DNA of 64,000 bases, from NCBI GenBank assembly GCA_019744815.1, contig JAIEUA010000006.1, positions 1 through 64,000 of the forward strand. Direction: 5' to 3'. Origin of the DNA: Phycisphaerales bacterium (GTDB lineage: Bacteria; Planctomycetota; Phycisphaerae; Phycisphaerales; UBA1924). The notes beneath the pieces are model-generated. The model was given only the letters and a program-made list of their open reading frames with translations, did not search any database and was not told the origin of the DNA. This document shows, one piece after another, positions 25,753 through 33,527 of this stretch (the stretch's first letter is position 1; each line of letters opens with the position of its first letter). Position numbers and translations under genes: made by a program.

Positions 25753-26400
25753 GTGACCCCCAAGCCCGCTTCCACCCCTACCCGCACCTTGGCCCACGAC
25801 ACCGAATCGATCACGCAGCTGGTGCGTGACGATCTCCACGTCGCGGCCCGCACGCTCGAGGCGTTCCTGAGCGTCGACGCCAACGTCCGCCGCATTGCCG
25901 AGGCCTCGGCCATGATCTACGAGGCGATCCGCAGTGGGAACAAGATCCTGGCCATCGGCAACGGCGGCTCCTGCGCCGACGCCGCCCACTTCTGCGAGGA
26001 ACTCTCCGGCCGCTTCCGCGACGAACGCCCCGCCCTCCCCGCCATCGCCTGCAACGACGCCGGGCACATCACCTGCACCGCCAACGACTACGGCTACGAC
26101 GCCGTCTTCTCCCGCTGGGTCGAGGCCCTCGGCCACAGCGGCGACGTGCTCATCGCCCTCTCCACCAGCGGCAACTCCCCCAACGTCATCCGCGCCATGG
26201 ACGCCGCCAGCGAACGCGGGCTGAAAACCATCTGCCTCCTCGGCAAAGGCGGCGGCAAACTCGCCGGCCGTGCTGACCTGGAATGGATTGTCGCCCCCGC
26301 GGTCGGCGATGTGCTGCACGCTGACCGCATCCAGGAGATCCACATGCTCATCCTGCACAACCTGGTGCGGGCGATCGAGCTGCGGATGTTCGGGAAATAG
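25753..26400 (+). CDS. gmhA: Phosphoheptose isomerase
   Basis: 215 residues. A SIS-domain sugar isomerase converting sedoheptulose 7-phosphate to D-glycero-manno-heptose 7-phosphate, the first step of ADP-heptose synthesis for the outer-membrane core. The active-site loop GNGGSCADAAHFCEEL (69-84) has H79 and E83; the C-terminal helix IQEIHMLILH has Q194 and H202; together these match the zinc/active-site set of GmhA. STSGNSPNV (137-145) is the SIS phosphate site. GTG start with TAAACT 6 nt upstream. Divergent from the HAD phosphatase, so two steps of one pathway meet here. Confidence 0.88.
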   Translation: MTPKPASTPTRTLAHDTESITQLVRDDLHVAARTLEAFLSVDANVRRIAEASAMIYEAIRSGNKILAIGNGGSCADAAHFCEELSGRFRDERPALPAIACNDAGHITCTANDYGYDAVFSRWVEALGHSGDVLIALSTSGNSPNVIRAMDAASERGLKTICLLGKGGGKLAGRADLEWIVAPAVGDVLHADRIQEIHMLILHNLVRAIELRMFGK

Positions 26401-26410
26401 GCGCCGCATT

Positions 26411-26525
26411 GGTGCCATCAGTCCGCCGGCTTTGCGGCGCGACTGATGCTCGGGCTCGAAGACACTGCGTTCGCTCCGGACTGCACCAGTCGCCCGGCTC
26501 CGAGCAGCCGCGGACTGGTGGCACC
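26411..26525. repeat. Inverted-pair repeat, family B
   Basis: B' (26411-26450) and B (26483-26525) are approximate reverse complements around a 32-nt loop. The pair fills the space between the convergent stops of gmhA and the lipoprotein gene. Confidence 0.7.
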
Positions 26526-26539
26526 AAGCCCGCCGCTCG

Positions 26540-27481
26540 TCACGGCACCCTGACCAAAAAGCTCGGCCGCAGCTGCTCCGTCGGCCTCCCCTGCGAGTCC
26601 GTTCCCTTCTCCTTCACGCCCCCGCCGTTCACCAGGCCGTTGGGGAACTTCTGCTGCAGCTCCCGCAGCCCCTTGCCAGCGCCGGGGCGCAGGCTGAAGC
26701 CCTCGTCCACTTCCTGCTGGGTGAACAGACCGACCGTCACCGTGCTGCCCGCGTTGTCGTGGTAGTAGTATGCGTCCACGCCGTCCCTTCGGAGCGTCCG
26801 CACCGCGTCCTCCGCGGCCTTTCGGCACTCCTTCAGCTCGCTCGCCGTCGCCCGCCCCGAGGGGTTGGTGTAGATGTTGATCTGCAGCGTGTACTCGACG
26901 TCACGTCCGAACCGCTGCCGCACGTTGCGCAGGTCCCATTCAGGGATCGACCCCTTCACCGCCGTGGCCTGCGGCGGGACCAGGTACGCCGTCGCGTAGG
27001 GGCGCTGCCCGTCCACCACAATCTCTTTCACTCTCTTCAGAAGTGCCTGAGCTTCCGGGTCGCTCGGTGATTCAAAGTTCCCCGCCACCACCACCGCCCC
27101 CTCGCCGCGGCTGCGCACCGTCGCCTCCGGCACGCCCGACGACCGGACGCTCTTGAGCACGCTCTGCGTCGCCCGCGCGTCCAGGTCCGTCTTGAGCGAC
27201 ATCAGCAGCACGGACCAGCCGCCCGCGTCCTCCTTGGCGTCGCCCGAGGCAGCGCCGGAGCCATCCAAGGTGGTCGCCGACGGACGCCGATCGGGGAAGA
27301 GTTCCTTCCCCTGTTCGCGCAGCCCCGAATCAACCGGCTTCTCAGCCGATTTCGACGCGCAGCCCGCCAGGACGAGAGCCAGCGCGCCTGCCCCGAGCAG
27401 CGATCTCGCCACCCCGAAGCGTGAGCCCCAAGGCCGGTTGCCGAAGGTCGCGTGTTCGTGATATTCGTAGAATGTTCGCAT
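26540..27481 (-). CDS. Hypothetical lipoprotein
   Basis: 313 residues. A lipobox LVLAGC (cysteine near residue 41) follows the hydrophobic stretch SLLGAGALALVLA; the 23 residues before it are unusual, so GTG 27412 (giving a standard lipoprotein signal peptide) is a good alternative start. After a linker, two segments (about 90-185 and 215-275) resemble SPOR-like alpha/beta folds (GGWSVLLMSLKTD ... AVVVAGNFESPSDPEAQALL; KAAEDAVRTLRRDGVDAYYYHD), a fold that binds denuded peptidoglycan. This is only a resemblance. Expected to be anchored in a cell-envelope membrane. Confidence 0.68.
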   Translation of the reverse strand: MRTFYEYHEHATFGNRPWGSRFGVARSLLGAGALALVLAGCASKSAEKPVDSGLREQGKELFPDRRPSATTLDGSGAASGDAKEDAGGWSVLLMSLKTDLDARATQSVLKSVRSSGVPEATVRSRGEGAVVVAGNFESPSDPEAQALLKRVKEIVVDGQRPYATAYLVPPQATAVKGSIPEWDLRNVRQRFGRDVEYTLQINIYTNPSGRATASELKECRKAAEDAVRTLRRDGVDAYYYHDNAGSTVTVGLFTQQEVDEGFSLRPGAGKGLRELQQKFPNGLVNGGGVKEKGTDSQGRPTEQLRPSFLVRVP

Positions 27482-27889
27482 TTTGGCTACTCGGCGTGTT
27501 ATCGGATGCTATTCGGTATCAAACGGCAACTTCGGCGCGGCGAACCCCACATTTTTTTCGCGCAAGCTCCACCCCGACCGGCGGCAAGATCTTGCGAAAA
27601 AAGGACTTCCCAAAGCTTGACCCGAACACCCAACTTTGAAGATCTTCTCCCACGGCCGTCGATACATCACGCATCTTCGGTGCGTGAGGGCCTCGGCGAA
27701 ACTCCGAGACCCGAACAAGAAGATGCTCCGTCGACGCTGTGGGTCGGCGTGGGGCAGGGTCACGAGCGGCTCGCGGTGTGCGGGCACCCGGTGGGAGACC
27801 GGGCAGTGCTCGAACGACTCTCACAACCTTGGTGGAGGTTGTGCCCCTCGCAGAGCTGATCCGCGGCGGCGACGACAAGGAGTTGGACG
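27482..27889. other. Gene-free region between lipoprotein and flgM
   Basis: 408 bases, the least GC-rich stretch nearby. TTTTTTCGCGCAAG (27554-) and CTTGCGAAAAAA (27592-) form an imperfect inverted repeat. No sigma-28 or sigma-54 consensus could be recognised. No coding signal seen. Confidence 0.45.
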
Positions 27890-28237
27890 TTGGACGCACA
27901 ATCACGAGTTGGTGGTGTGGGTGGTGGTGGAGGGGTACCGGCAGCCGCCGCGAACAAGGCCCAGGCGGCCTCGGTGGTGGGACGGTACGCGGGCACGGCC
28001 GGTCCACGGCCGACGACCGGCGCCGGGGTGCAGCGGGCGGGAGATCAGGTGGATTTCTCTTCCGTCAGCCGCAGCGTCGCCCCCTTCATCGAGAAGCTCA
28101 AGAAGGGACCGCAGATCCGCGAAGCCGTGGTGGCTCAGGTTCGCAAGGAGATCGCCGAGGGTTCCTACGACACGCCTCAGAAGATGGACGAAGCCCTCGA
28201 CGGCATGATCGACGACGTTCTCGAGGACCAGCCGTAA
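27890..28237 (+). CDS. flgM: Anti-sigma-28 factor
   Basis: 115 residues. FlgM binds the flagellar sigma factor FliA and holds it inactive until the hook is complete. The C-terminal half (about 50-115) has the FlgM pattern: DFSSVSRSVAPFIEKLKKG then REAVVAQVRKEIAEGSYDT and a terminal helix. The first 45 residues are Gly/Ala-rich and disordered, as expected for FlgM. TTG 27890 is chosen because AAGGAG at 27877-27882 stands 7 nt away. No other flagellar gene is in the window, so the partner sigma factor and flagellum must lie elsewhere. It ends at a good terminator. Confidence 0.82.
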   Translation: MDAQSRVGGVGGGGGVPAAAANKAQAASVVGRYAGTAGPRPTTGAGVQRAGDQVDFSSVSRSVAPFIEKLKKGPQIREAVVAQVRKEIAEGSYDTPQKMDEALDGMIDDVLEDQP

Positions 28238-28270
28238 GCCGGTCCCGACTCAATCCATGAGAGAGAGCCG

Positions 28271-28306
28271 CACCCGGCGTTGAGAGACGCCGGGTGTTTG
28301 GTTTTT
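28271..28306 (+). terminator. Rho-independent terminator
   Basis: A 10-bp stem CACCCGGCGT/ACGCCGGGTG with a 6-nt loop, then TTTGGTTTTT. It closes flgM. Confidence 0.9.
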
Positions 28307-28313
28307 GGCGCAG

Positions 28314-28319
28314 TAGACT
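28314..28319 (+). promoter_or_regulatory. TAGACT -10 box, 5 nt from ATG
   Basis: TAGACT lies between the flgM terminator and ATG 28325, with 5 nt to the start; predicts a leaderless transcript. The terminator and promoter are so close that this is a convincing independent promoter. Confidence 0.5.
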
Positions 28320-28324
28320 CGCCC

Positions 28325-28729
28325 ATGCACATCGCCCAGTTCGTCATCACCGTCAAGGACTACGACGAGGCCATCCGCTTCTACGTCGACGTGCTCGGCT
28401 TTGAGCTCCTCGAAGACACCCCGATGGGCAACGCCAAGCGATGGGTCCGAGTGGGCCCGCCGGCCGCAAGCGGCCGCGGCTGCGACATTCTGCTCGCGCG
28501 TGCCGTGGGAGACGCCCAGCTCGCCACCGTCGGCAATCAGACCGGCGGGAGGGTCTTCATCTTCCTCCACACCGACAACTTCGCCGCCGACTACGAGCGC
28601 CTCAAGTCCAAGGGCGTCACCTTCCTCGGCGAGCCCCGACGCGAGGACTATGGCGACGTCGTCGTCTTCCAAGACCTCTACGGCAACAAGTTCGATCTCA
28701 TCGGCCCGCACGCCGCATCTCGCGCCTGA
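28325..28729 (+). CDS. VOC-family (glyoxalase-like) protein
   Basis: 134 residues, one vicinal-oxygen-chelate domain: HIAQFVITVKDYDEAIRFYVDVLGFELLED at the start and DPYGNxFDL-like QDLYGNKFDLIGP at the end. Metal-ligand candidates are H2, H83 (FLHTDN) and E-type residues near the C-terminus. The family includes glyoxalases, dioxygenases and antibiotic-resistance proteins; the substrate is unknown. 15 nt separate it from the next gene. Confidence 0.85.
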   Translation: MHIAQFVITVKDYDEAIRFYVDVLGFELLEDTPMGNAKRWVRVGPPAASGRGCDILLARAVGDAQLATVGNQTGGRVFIFLHTDNFAADYERLKSKGVTFLGEPRREDYGDVVVFQDLYGNKFDLIGPHAASRA

Positions 28730-28733
28730 CGGC

Positions 28734-28739
28734 TACGCT
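28734..28739 (+). promoter_or_regulatory. TACGCT -10 box, 5 nt from ATG
   Basis: TACGCT ends 5 nt before ATG 28745, so the NTF2-like gene may also have its own leaderless promoter. Confidence 0.4.
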
Positions 28740-28744
28740 CGCGC

Positions 28745-29146
28745 ATGACTCTCACCCGCGCCGTCGCCGAGGACTTCGCCCGCCGCTGGTACGCCGCGTG
28801 GAACGCGCATGATCTGAACGCCATCCTCGCGTGCTACGAGCCGACGATCCGGCACTCGTCGCCGTTCATCAAGAAGTACAACGACGCGATCGGCAAAGGC
28901 GATGAGCCGTTCATCACCGGCCTCGCCGACCTCGGCGGCTACTTCGGCCGCGCCCTCGAACGCAACAAGACGCTCCGCTTCGAACCCAAAGAACTCGCCG
29001 TGGGGCTCGAGTCCGTCATCCTGACGTACCGGCGTCACAGCCACGACACGCCGCCGGAGGGCGAGCTGTCAATGGAGATCTTCTTCCTCAAGATCGGGAC
29101 CGACGGCAAGGCGCGGATCGAGCGGTCGGTGTCGCACTACGGCTGA
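28745..29146 (+). CDS. SnoaL/NTF2-like fold protein
   Basis: 133 residues with the NTF2-like pattern: FARRWYAAWNAHDLNAILACYEPTIRHSSPF, a helix, then strands ending FFLKIGTDGKARIERSVSHYG. The family holds small hydrolases, isomerases and binding proteins; the role is unknown. It follows the VOC gene by 15 nt on the same strand, yet has its own TACGCT box. Confidence 0.78.
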   Translation: MTLTRAVAEDFARRWYAAWNAHDLNAILACYEPTIRHSSPFIKKYNDAIGKGDEPFITGLADLGGYFGRALERNKTLRFEPKELAVGLESVILTYRRHSHDTPPEGELSMEIFFLKIGTDGKARIERSVSHYG

Positions 29147-29165
29147 GTCTTCAAACGGGCGTCGC

Positions 29166-29711
29166 TCACCGCGTCAGCTCAACGCGGTTGCGCTCGAACT
29201 CCGGCTCATCGCCGGTGCGCACCAGCTTCACGATCCGCAGCGAGCGCTCGTCGATGGTGTAGACGAACCGCAGCAGTGCTGGCTTGTTGTTGTCCTTGGA
29301 TTCCTGCTCGGTCACAATCTTGACACCGCCGCCGGGCAGCGCGGCACGCTCGACCACCCGCTCCTCGCCCAGCATCGTGCCGTCGGCGTTAAGGGCGATC
29401 AGCTCGTTGGCGTTCGCGTGCGGCTCCTTGGGGTACCCGCGGCGGAAGTCCCACCGCGGCGTTTCCGAGCCTTCCACCCGCGCGACATCCAGCGTGGTCT
29501 CGATCGCCGTCGGCTTGTTGGTCTGATAGTCCCGATAGATCAACGAGCCCTTCCAGGTCGTCCCGGTCAACCGATCCAGGTCCGCTGCCTCGACCCTCGC
29601 TGCTCCCGACGCCCCGGACGCGCACCCGCCGACCAACGACATCGAAAAGGCCGCCAAAACCAGCAAGAGGCTCACCAGCACGCGATCGGGAGAGCAGAAA
29701 AGATGTTGCAT
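29166..29711 (-). CDS. Hypothetical lipoprotein
   Basis: 181 residues, family not recognised. Signal peptide with lipobox SLVGGC (cysteine at about residue 30), then a beta-rich domain (GTTWKGSLIYRDYQTNKPTA ... LLRFVYTIDERSLRIVKLVR) of the kind seen in lipocalin-like or secretion-associated lipoproteins. I start at ATG 29711, which places the signal peptide at the N-terminus; the longer frame to 29786 overlaps the next gene. Convergent with the NTF2-like gene, divergent from the YdeI-like gene. Confidence 0.7.
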   Translation of the reverse strand: MQHLFCSPDRVLVSLLLVLAAFSMSLVGGCASGASGAARVEAADLDRLTGTTWKGSLIYRDYQTNKPTAIETTLDVARVEGSETPRWDFRRGYPKEPHANANELIALNADGTMLGEERVVERAALPGGGVKIVTEQESKDNNKPALLRFVYTIDERSLRIVKLVRTGDEPEFERNRVELTR

Positions 29712-29748
29712 CGGTTTCGATCCTGGCTTGAGCGTGGAGGCATCGGTC

Positions 29749-30375
29749 ATGGCCGCGGCGAAGAAGTTCGGAAAGTCCAAGTCCACGGATGCAAAGTCCC
29801 GCGCCCCGTCCCTCTACTTTCCCGACCGGTCCTCTCTGCGCCGGTGGCTCGCCGCCAACCACGCGGCGCACCCGCCGATCTGGCTCGTCTACGACAAAAA
29901 GCACGCGAAGGGCGAACGCACGCTCACCTACGACGACATCGTCGAAGAAGCCCTCTGCTTCGGCTGGATCGACAGCGTCGCGCGCAGCGTCGATGCCAAA
30001 CGCGCCAGTCTGTACTTCTCGCCTCGGAAGCCCAAGAGCACGTGGTCCGCGGTCAACAAGAAGCGATTGCCGCGGCTGATGGAAGAAGGCCTGATGCACC
30101 CGGCCGGTCAGGCGAAGATCGACGCCGCCAAGAAAGACGGGAGCTGGACCACGCTCGACGCGATCGAGAAGCTGGTCGTGCCGCCGGATCTGGCGGCCGC
30201 GTTCAAGAAAAGCCCGAAAGCCAAGTCCAACTTCGACGCCTTCCCGCCCGGGGCTCGCAAGCAGATCCTGTACTGGGTCACGTCGGCGAAGCGAGAAGAA
30301 ACACGGTCGGACCGGGTGACGCGAGCGGTGGCGGCGCTCCTCGCGAACGAGCGAACGCCGTGGGTGAAGAAGTAG
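29749..30375 (+). CDS. YdeI/OmpD-associated family protein
   Basis: 208 residues. The YdeI domain is seen as LRRWLAANHAAHPPIWLVYDKKHA, EALCFGWIDSVARSVD, SLYFSPRKPKSTWSAVNKKR, and the C-terminal FPPGARKQILYWVTSAKREETRSDRV. Family members have been linked to resistance to antimicrobial peptides and envelope stress, but the biochemical role is unknown. GGAGG at 29736-29740 lies 8 nt before ATG 29749, so this start is preferred over TTG 29728. Confidence 0.85.
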   Translation: MAAAKKFGKSKSTDAKSRAPSLYFPDRSSLRRWLAANHAAHPPIWLVYDKKHAKGERTLTYDDIVEEALCFGWIDSVARSVDAKRASLYFSPRKPKSTWSAVNKKRLPRLMEEGLMHPAGQAKIDAAKKDGSWTTLDAIEKLVVPPDLAAAFKKSPKAKSNFDAFPPGARKQILYWVTSAKREETRSDRVTRAVAALLANERTPWVKK

Positions 30376-30378
30376 CCC

Positions 30379-31197
30379 CTACAGCTCGTCGGCGAAGCGG
30401 TGTTCGCTGCGGACGAAGGTGATCATCCCCACCGCCAGCGCGACGACGGCCGTCGCGCACGAGACGCTCAGCGCGAACGGATCGATGGGGAAACTCTCGC
30501 CCAGCAACGCCCAGCGGAACCCGCCGATGACGCCGACGAGCGGGTTCAGGGCGTACAGCGTCTGGTACTTCTCGGGCACGTTGCTGGTGAGGTAGCCCAC
30601 GGGCGAGAGGTACATGCTGAGCTGCACCGCGACCGGCACGGCGTGGAGCACATCGCGATACCGCACCGCAACCACCGCGAGCCAAAGACCCACGCCGCCC
30701 GAGATCCCCAGCGCGAGAACGATGAACAGCGGCAGGGTGAGGATCCGCCAGGTGGGCCAGACGCCGAAGGCCAGCATGAGGGCGAGCATAATCGCCAGCG
30801 AGATGGCGAGATCGACCAGGGTTGACAGCGTTGTGCCCGCGGGCAGCAGCAGCCGCGGGAAGTAGATCTTGCCGACGAGATTGCCGTTGCCGATGATGCA
30901 CGCGCTGAACGCCCCCACGATGGCGGCGGCGAACTGCCAGCAGAGCAAGCCGCTGAGGACCACCAGCGGGTACGCGATGCCCCCGCCGTCGAGCTTGGCG
31001 AAGAGCGAAAAGACCGCGGTCAGCACACCCATGAACGCGAGCGGACGGATGACGGCCCACAGCAGGCCCAGCACCGTCTGCTTGTAGCGGATCGAGATAT
31101 CACGCCACGCCAGGTTGTACGCGAGCTGGCGAAACGCCCACGCCTCGCGCCAGTACTGGCCCGGTTGAAGCGTGCGTTCGATCACGAGTCGTTTCAT
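30379..31197 (-). CDS. ABC-2 type polysaccharide export permease
   Basis: 272 residues, six membrane helices, Wzm/KpsM/TagG-like. It begins with an amphipathic stretch (YWREAWAFRQLAYNLAWRDISIRYKQTVLGLLW), then six hydrophobic segments, with YFPRLLLPAGTTLSTLVDL between TM2 and TM3 and SPVGYLTSNVPEKYQTLYALNPLVGVI before TM5-6. Such permeases export undecaprenyl-linked O-antigen or capsule with an ATPase partner. No ATPase gene lies next to it. Upstream on the same strand, 243 nt away, is a glycosyltransferase, fitting a surface polysaccharide role. Confidence 0.87.
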   Translation of the reverse strand: MKRLVIERTLQPGQYWREAWAFRQLAYNLAWRDISIRYKQTVLGLLWAVIRPLAFMGVLTAVFSLFAKLDGGGIAYPLVVLSGLLCWQFAAAIVGAFSACIIGNGNLVGKIYFPRLLLPAGTTLSTLVDLAISLAIMLALMLAFGVWPTWRILTLPLFIVLALGISGGVGLWLAVVAVRYRDVLHAVPVAVQLSMYLSPVGYLTSNVPEKYQTLYALNPLVGVIGGFRWALLGESFPIDPFALSVSCATAVVALAVGMITFVRSEHRFADEL

Positions 31198-31440
31198 GCG
31201 TGGCTCATGGTAGACGGAAGCTCAGCAGCGCTTGGGACTGGGGCATCGTGACGGGGTCGGGGTGATCTGGACGCTGAGGCTGACGAGTCCGCGAGGAAGC
31301 CTCGGATCGGGCGTGAGGGGGGGACGTGCGCGACGGAGGTTGCAGTCGAATTCGACGATTCTGCCGCACCCCGTCCGAGGCTTCGTCGCCGAGCCTCCTC
31401 AGTCTCGGCGTCTTTCGATCCATGAACCAATCTCGCGGCG
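31198..31440 (-). promoter_or_regulatory. Nested inverted repeats before the permease
   Basis: 243 nt with no gene. GAAGCCTCGGA (31296-31306) pairs with TCCGAGGCTTC (31374-31384); between them is the 12-bp palindrome GTCGAATTCGAC (31345-31356). A local hairpin GAGGCT/AGCCTC also encloses TCC-GCGA-GGA (31276-31303). Possible structured leader or operator; no known RNA family recognised. Confidence 0.4.
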
Positions 31441-32649
31441 CTATCGCAGCGCGCCGATGAGGTAGCTCTCGAGTCGTTCCACGACGCGGTCGATGGTGAG
31501 ATCGTTCTTGACGCGGGCCGCGGCGCGTCGGGCGTCGAGCATCCACTGCACGTCGGCGAGCTTGCCCAGGCCGGCAAGCCAGGCTTCAGGGGAGTCGCCG
31601 CGGACCACGACGCCGGGCTTGTGCAGGCCGCTGTCCGCCAGGTCGCTGCCCGGGGCGTGCTCGTGGGCGACAACCGGCAGCTCGGCGCGGATGGCCTCGC
31701 TCACGAAACGTCCGGTGCCCAGGCCCGGTTCTCCGAAGGCCGCCACCGCGGCGTCGGCCGCGGCCAGCAGCGGACGCATGTCAACGTGCGAACCGGCATG
31801 GACGATGAGATCCGCCACGCCCGCGGCCCGGGCGGCGCGGTCGATCGTGTGCGCGGAACGCCCGGTGACGATCAGACGCATCTGCACGCGGGGCGTGGGC
31901 TTGTCGGCGAGCGAGAACGCACGGCTCGGCGTGGCGCTGCGGGTCAGCGTGGCAAACGCCTGCATGAACGCGGCTGCGGAGTCACGCCGCGTGTGCGTGC
32001 CGCTGAGCAGCAAGACCGTGTCGTTGGCGCCGATGCCCAGGCGTTCGCGGGTGGTGCGCCGCACGTTCCCTCGGGCGGCGCCCTCGAACGGCTCGACCCG
32101 GGCCGCGTAGCCGAGGGAGCGCAGGCTCGAGCCCGGCGCGTGAGGCCCGATCGACAGAGGCTGCACGCGATGGCGCGGCGCGTCTTGCAGGGCGCGTCGC
32201 TCGGCGAGCAGCTCGTGAATCAGCCACGGATGGTGCGACAACTCGAGCAACGCCGCGAACGGGTGGTGCATGGTGAAGAGGTCGCGGGCGATATCGCGGG
32301 AGCGCCGGTCGATGGGGAGCCAGACGTCGCCACAGATGATCGGGGTGAGCGAGAGCGCGACGCTGTTGGGGCGCTTCCGCCGGAGCCGACGCGCAAAGGT
32401 GCGGAAAGCAAAGGGCTCGGCCCCGAAGTGCTTGCGGGTGGGGCGGTGGACGACGAGGGAGAGATCGCGAAACGTGTCGATGTCGTCGCAGCCGTCGACG
32501 CAAACCTCGACCCGATGGCCGCGGGAAACCAAGCCGCGGGCGATGTCGGGAACCCAGGCGGATTCGGCCCAGGGGAGGCGACGGACAAAGCCGGCGAAGA
32601 GAAGGACGTCGAGGGTGCGCGGCGAGGGGATGGAAGCGGGAACGGGCAC
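31441..32649 (-). CDS. Glycosyltransferase, GT4-like
   Basis: 402 residues with a GT-B plan: an N-terminal Rossmann-like half (TLDVLLFAGFVRRLPWAESAWVPDIARGL ... HRVEVCVDG) and a C-terminal half with LLLSGTHTRRDSAAAF, RLIVTGRSA and VSEAIRAELPVVAHEHAPGS, which corresponds to the nucleotide-sugar binding region. Donor and acceptor unknown; cytoplasmic or membrane-associated. GTG 32649 is chosen because TACTCT lies 5 nt upstream and the domain begins there. Probably transcribed with the ABC-2 permease. Confidence 0.75.
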   Translation of the reverse strand: MPVPASIPSPRTLDVLLFAGFVRRLPWAESAWVPDIARGLVSRGHRVEVCVDGCDDIDTFRDLSLVVHRPTRKHFGAEPFAFRTFARRLRRKRPNSVALSLTPIICGDVWLPIDRRSRDIARDLFTMHHPFAALLELSHHPWLIHELLAERRALQDAPRHRVQPLSIGPHAPGSSLRSLGYAARVEPFEGAARGNVRRTTRERLGIGANDTVLLLSGTHTRRDSAAAFMQAFATLTRSATPSRAFSLADKPTPRVQMRLIVTGRSAHTIDRAARAAGVADLIVHAGSHVDMRPLLAAADAAVAAFGEPGLGTGRFVSEAIRAELPVVAHEHAPGSDLADSGLHKPGVVVRGDSPEAWLAGLGKLADVQWMLDARRAAARVKNDLTIDRVVERLESYLIGALR

Positions 32650-32654
32650 AACGG

Positions 32655-32660
32655 AGAGTA
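32655..32660 (-). promoter_or_regulatory. TACTCT -10 box, 5 nt from GTG
   Basis: Minus-strand TACTCT ends 5 nt before the glycosyltransferase GTG at 32649; predicts a leaderless transcript. Confidence 0.4.
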
Positions 32661-32697
32661 GCAAATGACAGATGGCCGATAGCCCATCGCGGACGGC

Positions 32698-32725
32698 CAA
32701 CAGAAAACCCCACACAAGTGGGGTT
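32698..32725 (-). terminator. Rho-independent terminator on the minus strand
   Basis: An 8-bp stem AACCCCAC/GTGGGGTT with a 4-nt loop, followed on the minus strand by TTCTGTT. It lies about 90 nt after the PEP-CTERM gene stop. Confidence 0.75.
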
Positions 32726-32754
32726 GCGGGAGCACGCTGGTTTGCGGTTGTCTC

Positions 32755-32784
32755 GTGCGAACTTCCGCCGTGCGAACTTCCGCC
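32755..32784. repeat. 15-bp tandem duplication
   Basis: GTGCGAACTTCCGCC occurs twice head to tail, between the PEP-CTERM gene stop and its terminator. Confidence 0.7.
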
Positions 32785-32816
32785 GTCGCGACAAAGGCCG
32801 TCGGCGAGGTCGACGT

Positions 32817-33527
32817 TCAATGCTGGTCGGAGCGCCGACGCCGGCGAGCCACGAAGACTCCGAGGGCGAGCATCGGTGCGGCGGTGGTCGGCGCGGGGAT
32901 GACGAAGGTGAACGAGCTTTCGGTGCCTTGACCGGGAACGCCGGGAGAAGCCCGCTCGCCGCGGTCCATGATCGAGATGCGGTAGTCACCGGCAGGAAGG
33001 AGGCCGCTCCAGTTCACGAGCGTCGGTGCGAAATTGACATCAAGATTGTTGGTGGCCGCGACGCTGCGGTTGTAGATCGATCCGGCGGTGAGCGAATCGA
33101 GCTTCAGCAGGACGCTGCCGCTCCAGATGCGCTGGAGGCTGCCGACGAGGGTGAAGTTGGCCGCGGAAGTGAGTGTGAACGTGAATTGGAAGCTCGAGGT
33201 GGTGTAGTAGCCGGAATAGCCCGACCCGGCGGGTCCTTGGCGGCTGCCCTGAGCGTCGGTTGTGCTGACGTACGTCGCTCCGGTCGCGGAGAGCGACGAT
33301 GACTGATAGAACTTGGAGGTGAATGGGCGAGGGACGGAGAACGGATCGAGTGTGTTCGTCGAACCCAGGAGTTGGTTCGGAATCGCCGGCGGGTTCAGGT
33401 TGTCCTCGGAAATCTTCCGGACTTCGGAAGTGCGCGATGTGACCTGGTACGCCGCGGAGGCGTTGGTCACCAGCCCGATCGAAGCGGCAGCGATAGCGAG
33501 CCCTGCACCAGCAAATCGATTCAACAT
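32817..33527 (-). CDS. Secreted PEP-CTERM-like protein
   Basis: 236 residues: signal peptide (1-26, NRFAGAGLAIAAASIG...ASA), a beta-rich body (SLSATGATYVSTTD; FQFTFTLTSAANFTLVGSLQR), and a C-terminal sorting tail of Pro-Ala-Pro, a hydrophobic stretch (PMLALGVFVA) and RRRRR. Tails of this sort are cut or held by an exosortase-like system; the exosortase is not in this window. ATG 33527 follows GGAGG at ideal distance. Function of the body unknown. Confidence 0.78.
   Translation of the reverse strand: MLNRFAGAGLAIAAASIGLVTNASAAYQVTSRTSEVRKISEDNLNPPAIPNQLLGSTNTLDPFSVPRPFTSKFYQSSSLSATGATYVSTTDAQGSRQGPAGSGYSGYYTTSSFQFTFTLTSAANFTLVGSLQRIWSGSVLLKLDSLTAGSIYNRSVAATNNLDVNFAPTLVNWSGLLPAGDYRISIMDRGERASPGVPGQGTESSFTFVIPAPTTAAPMLALGVFVARRRRRSDQH

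Noticed and set aside
31276-31306. Hammerhead-ribozyme-like CTGACGAG segment
   Set aside because: The required GAAA core after stem II is missing; it fits a simple bulged hairpin instead.
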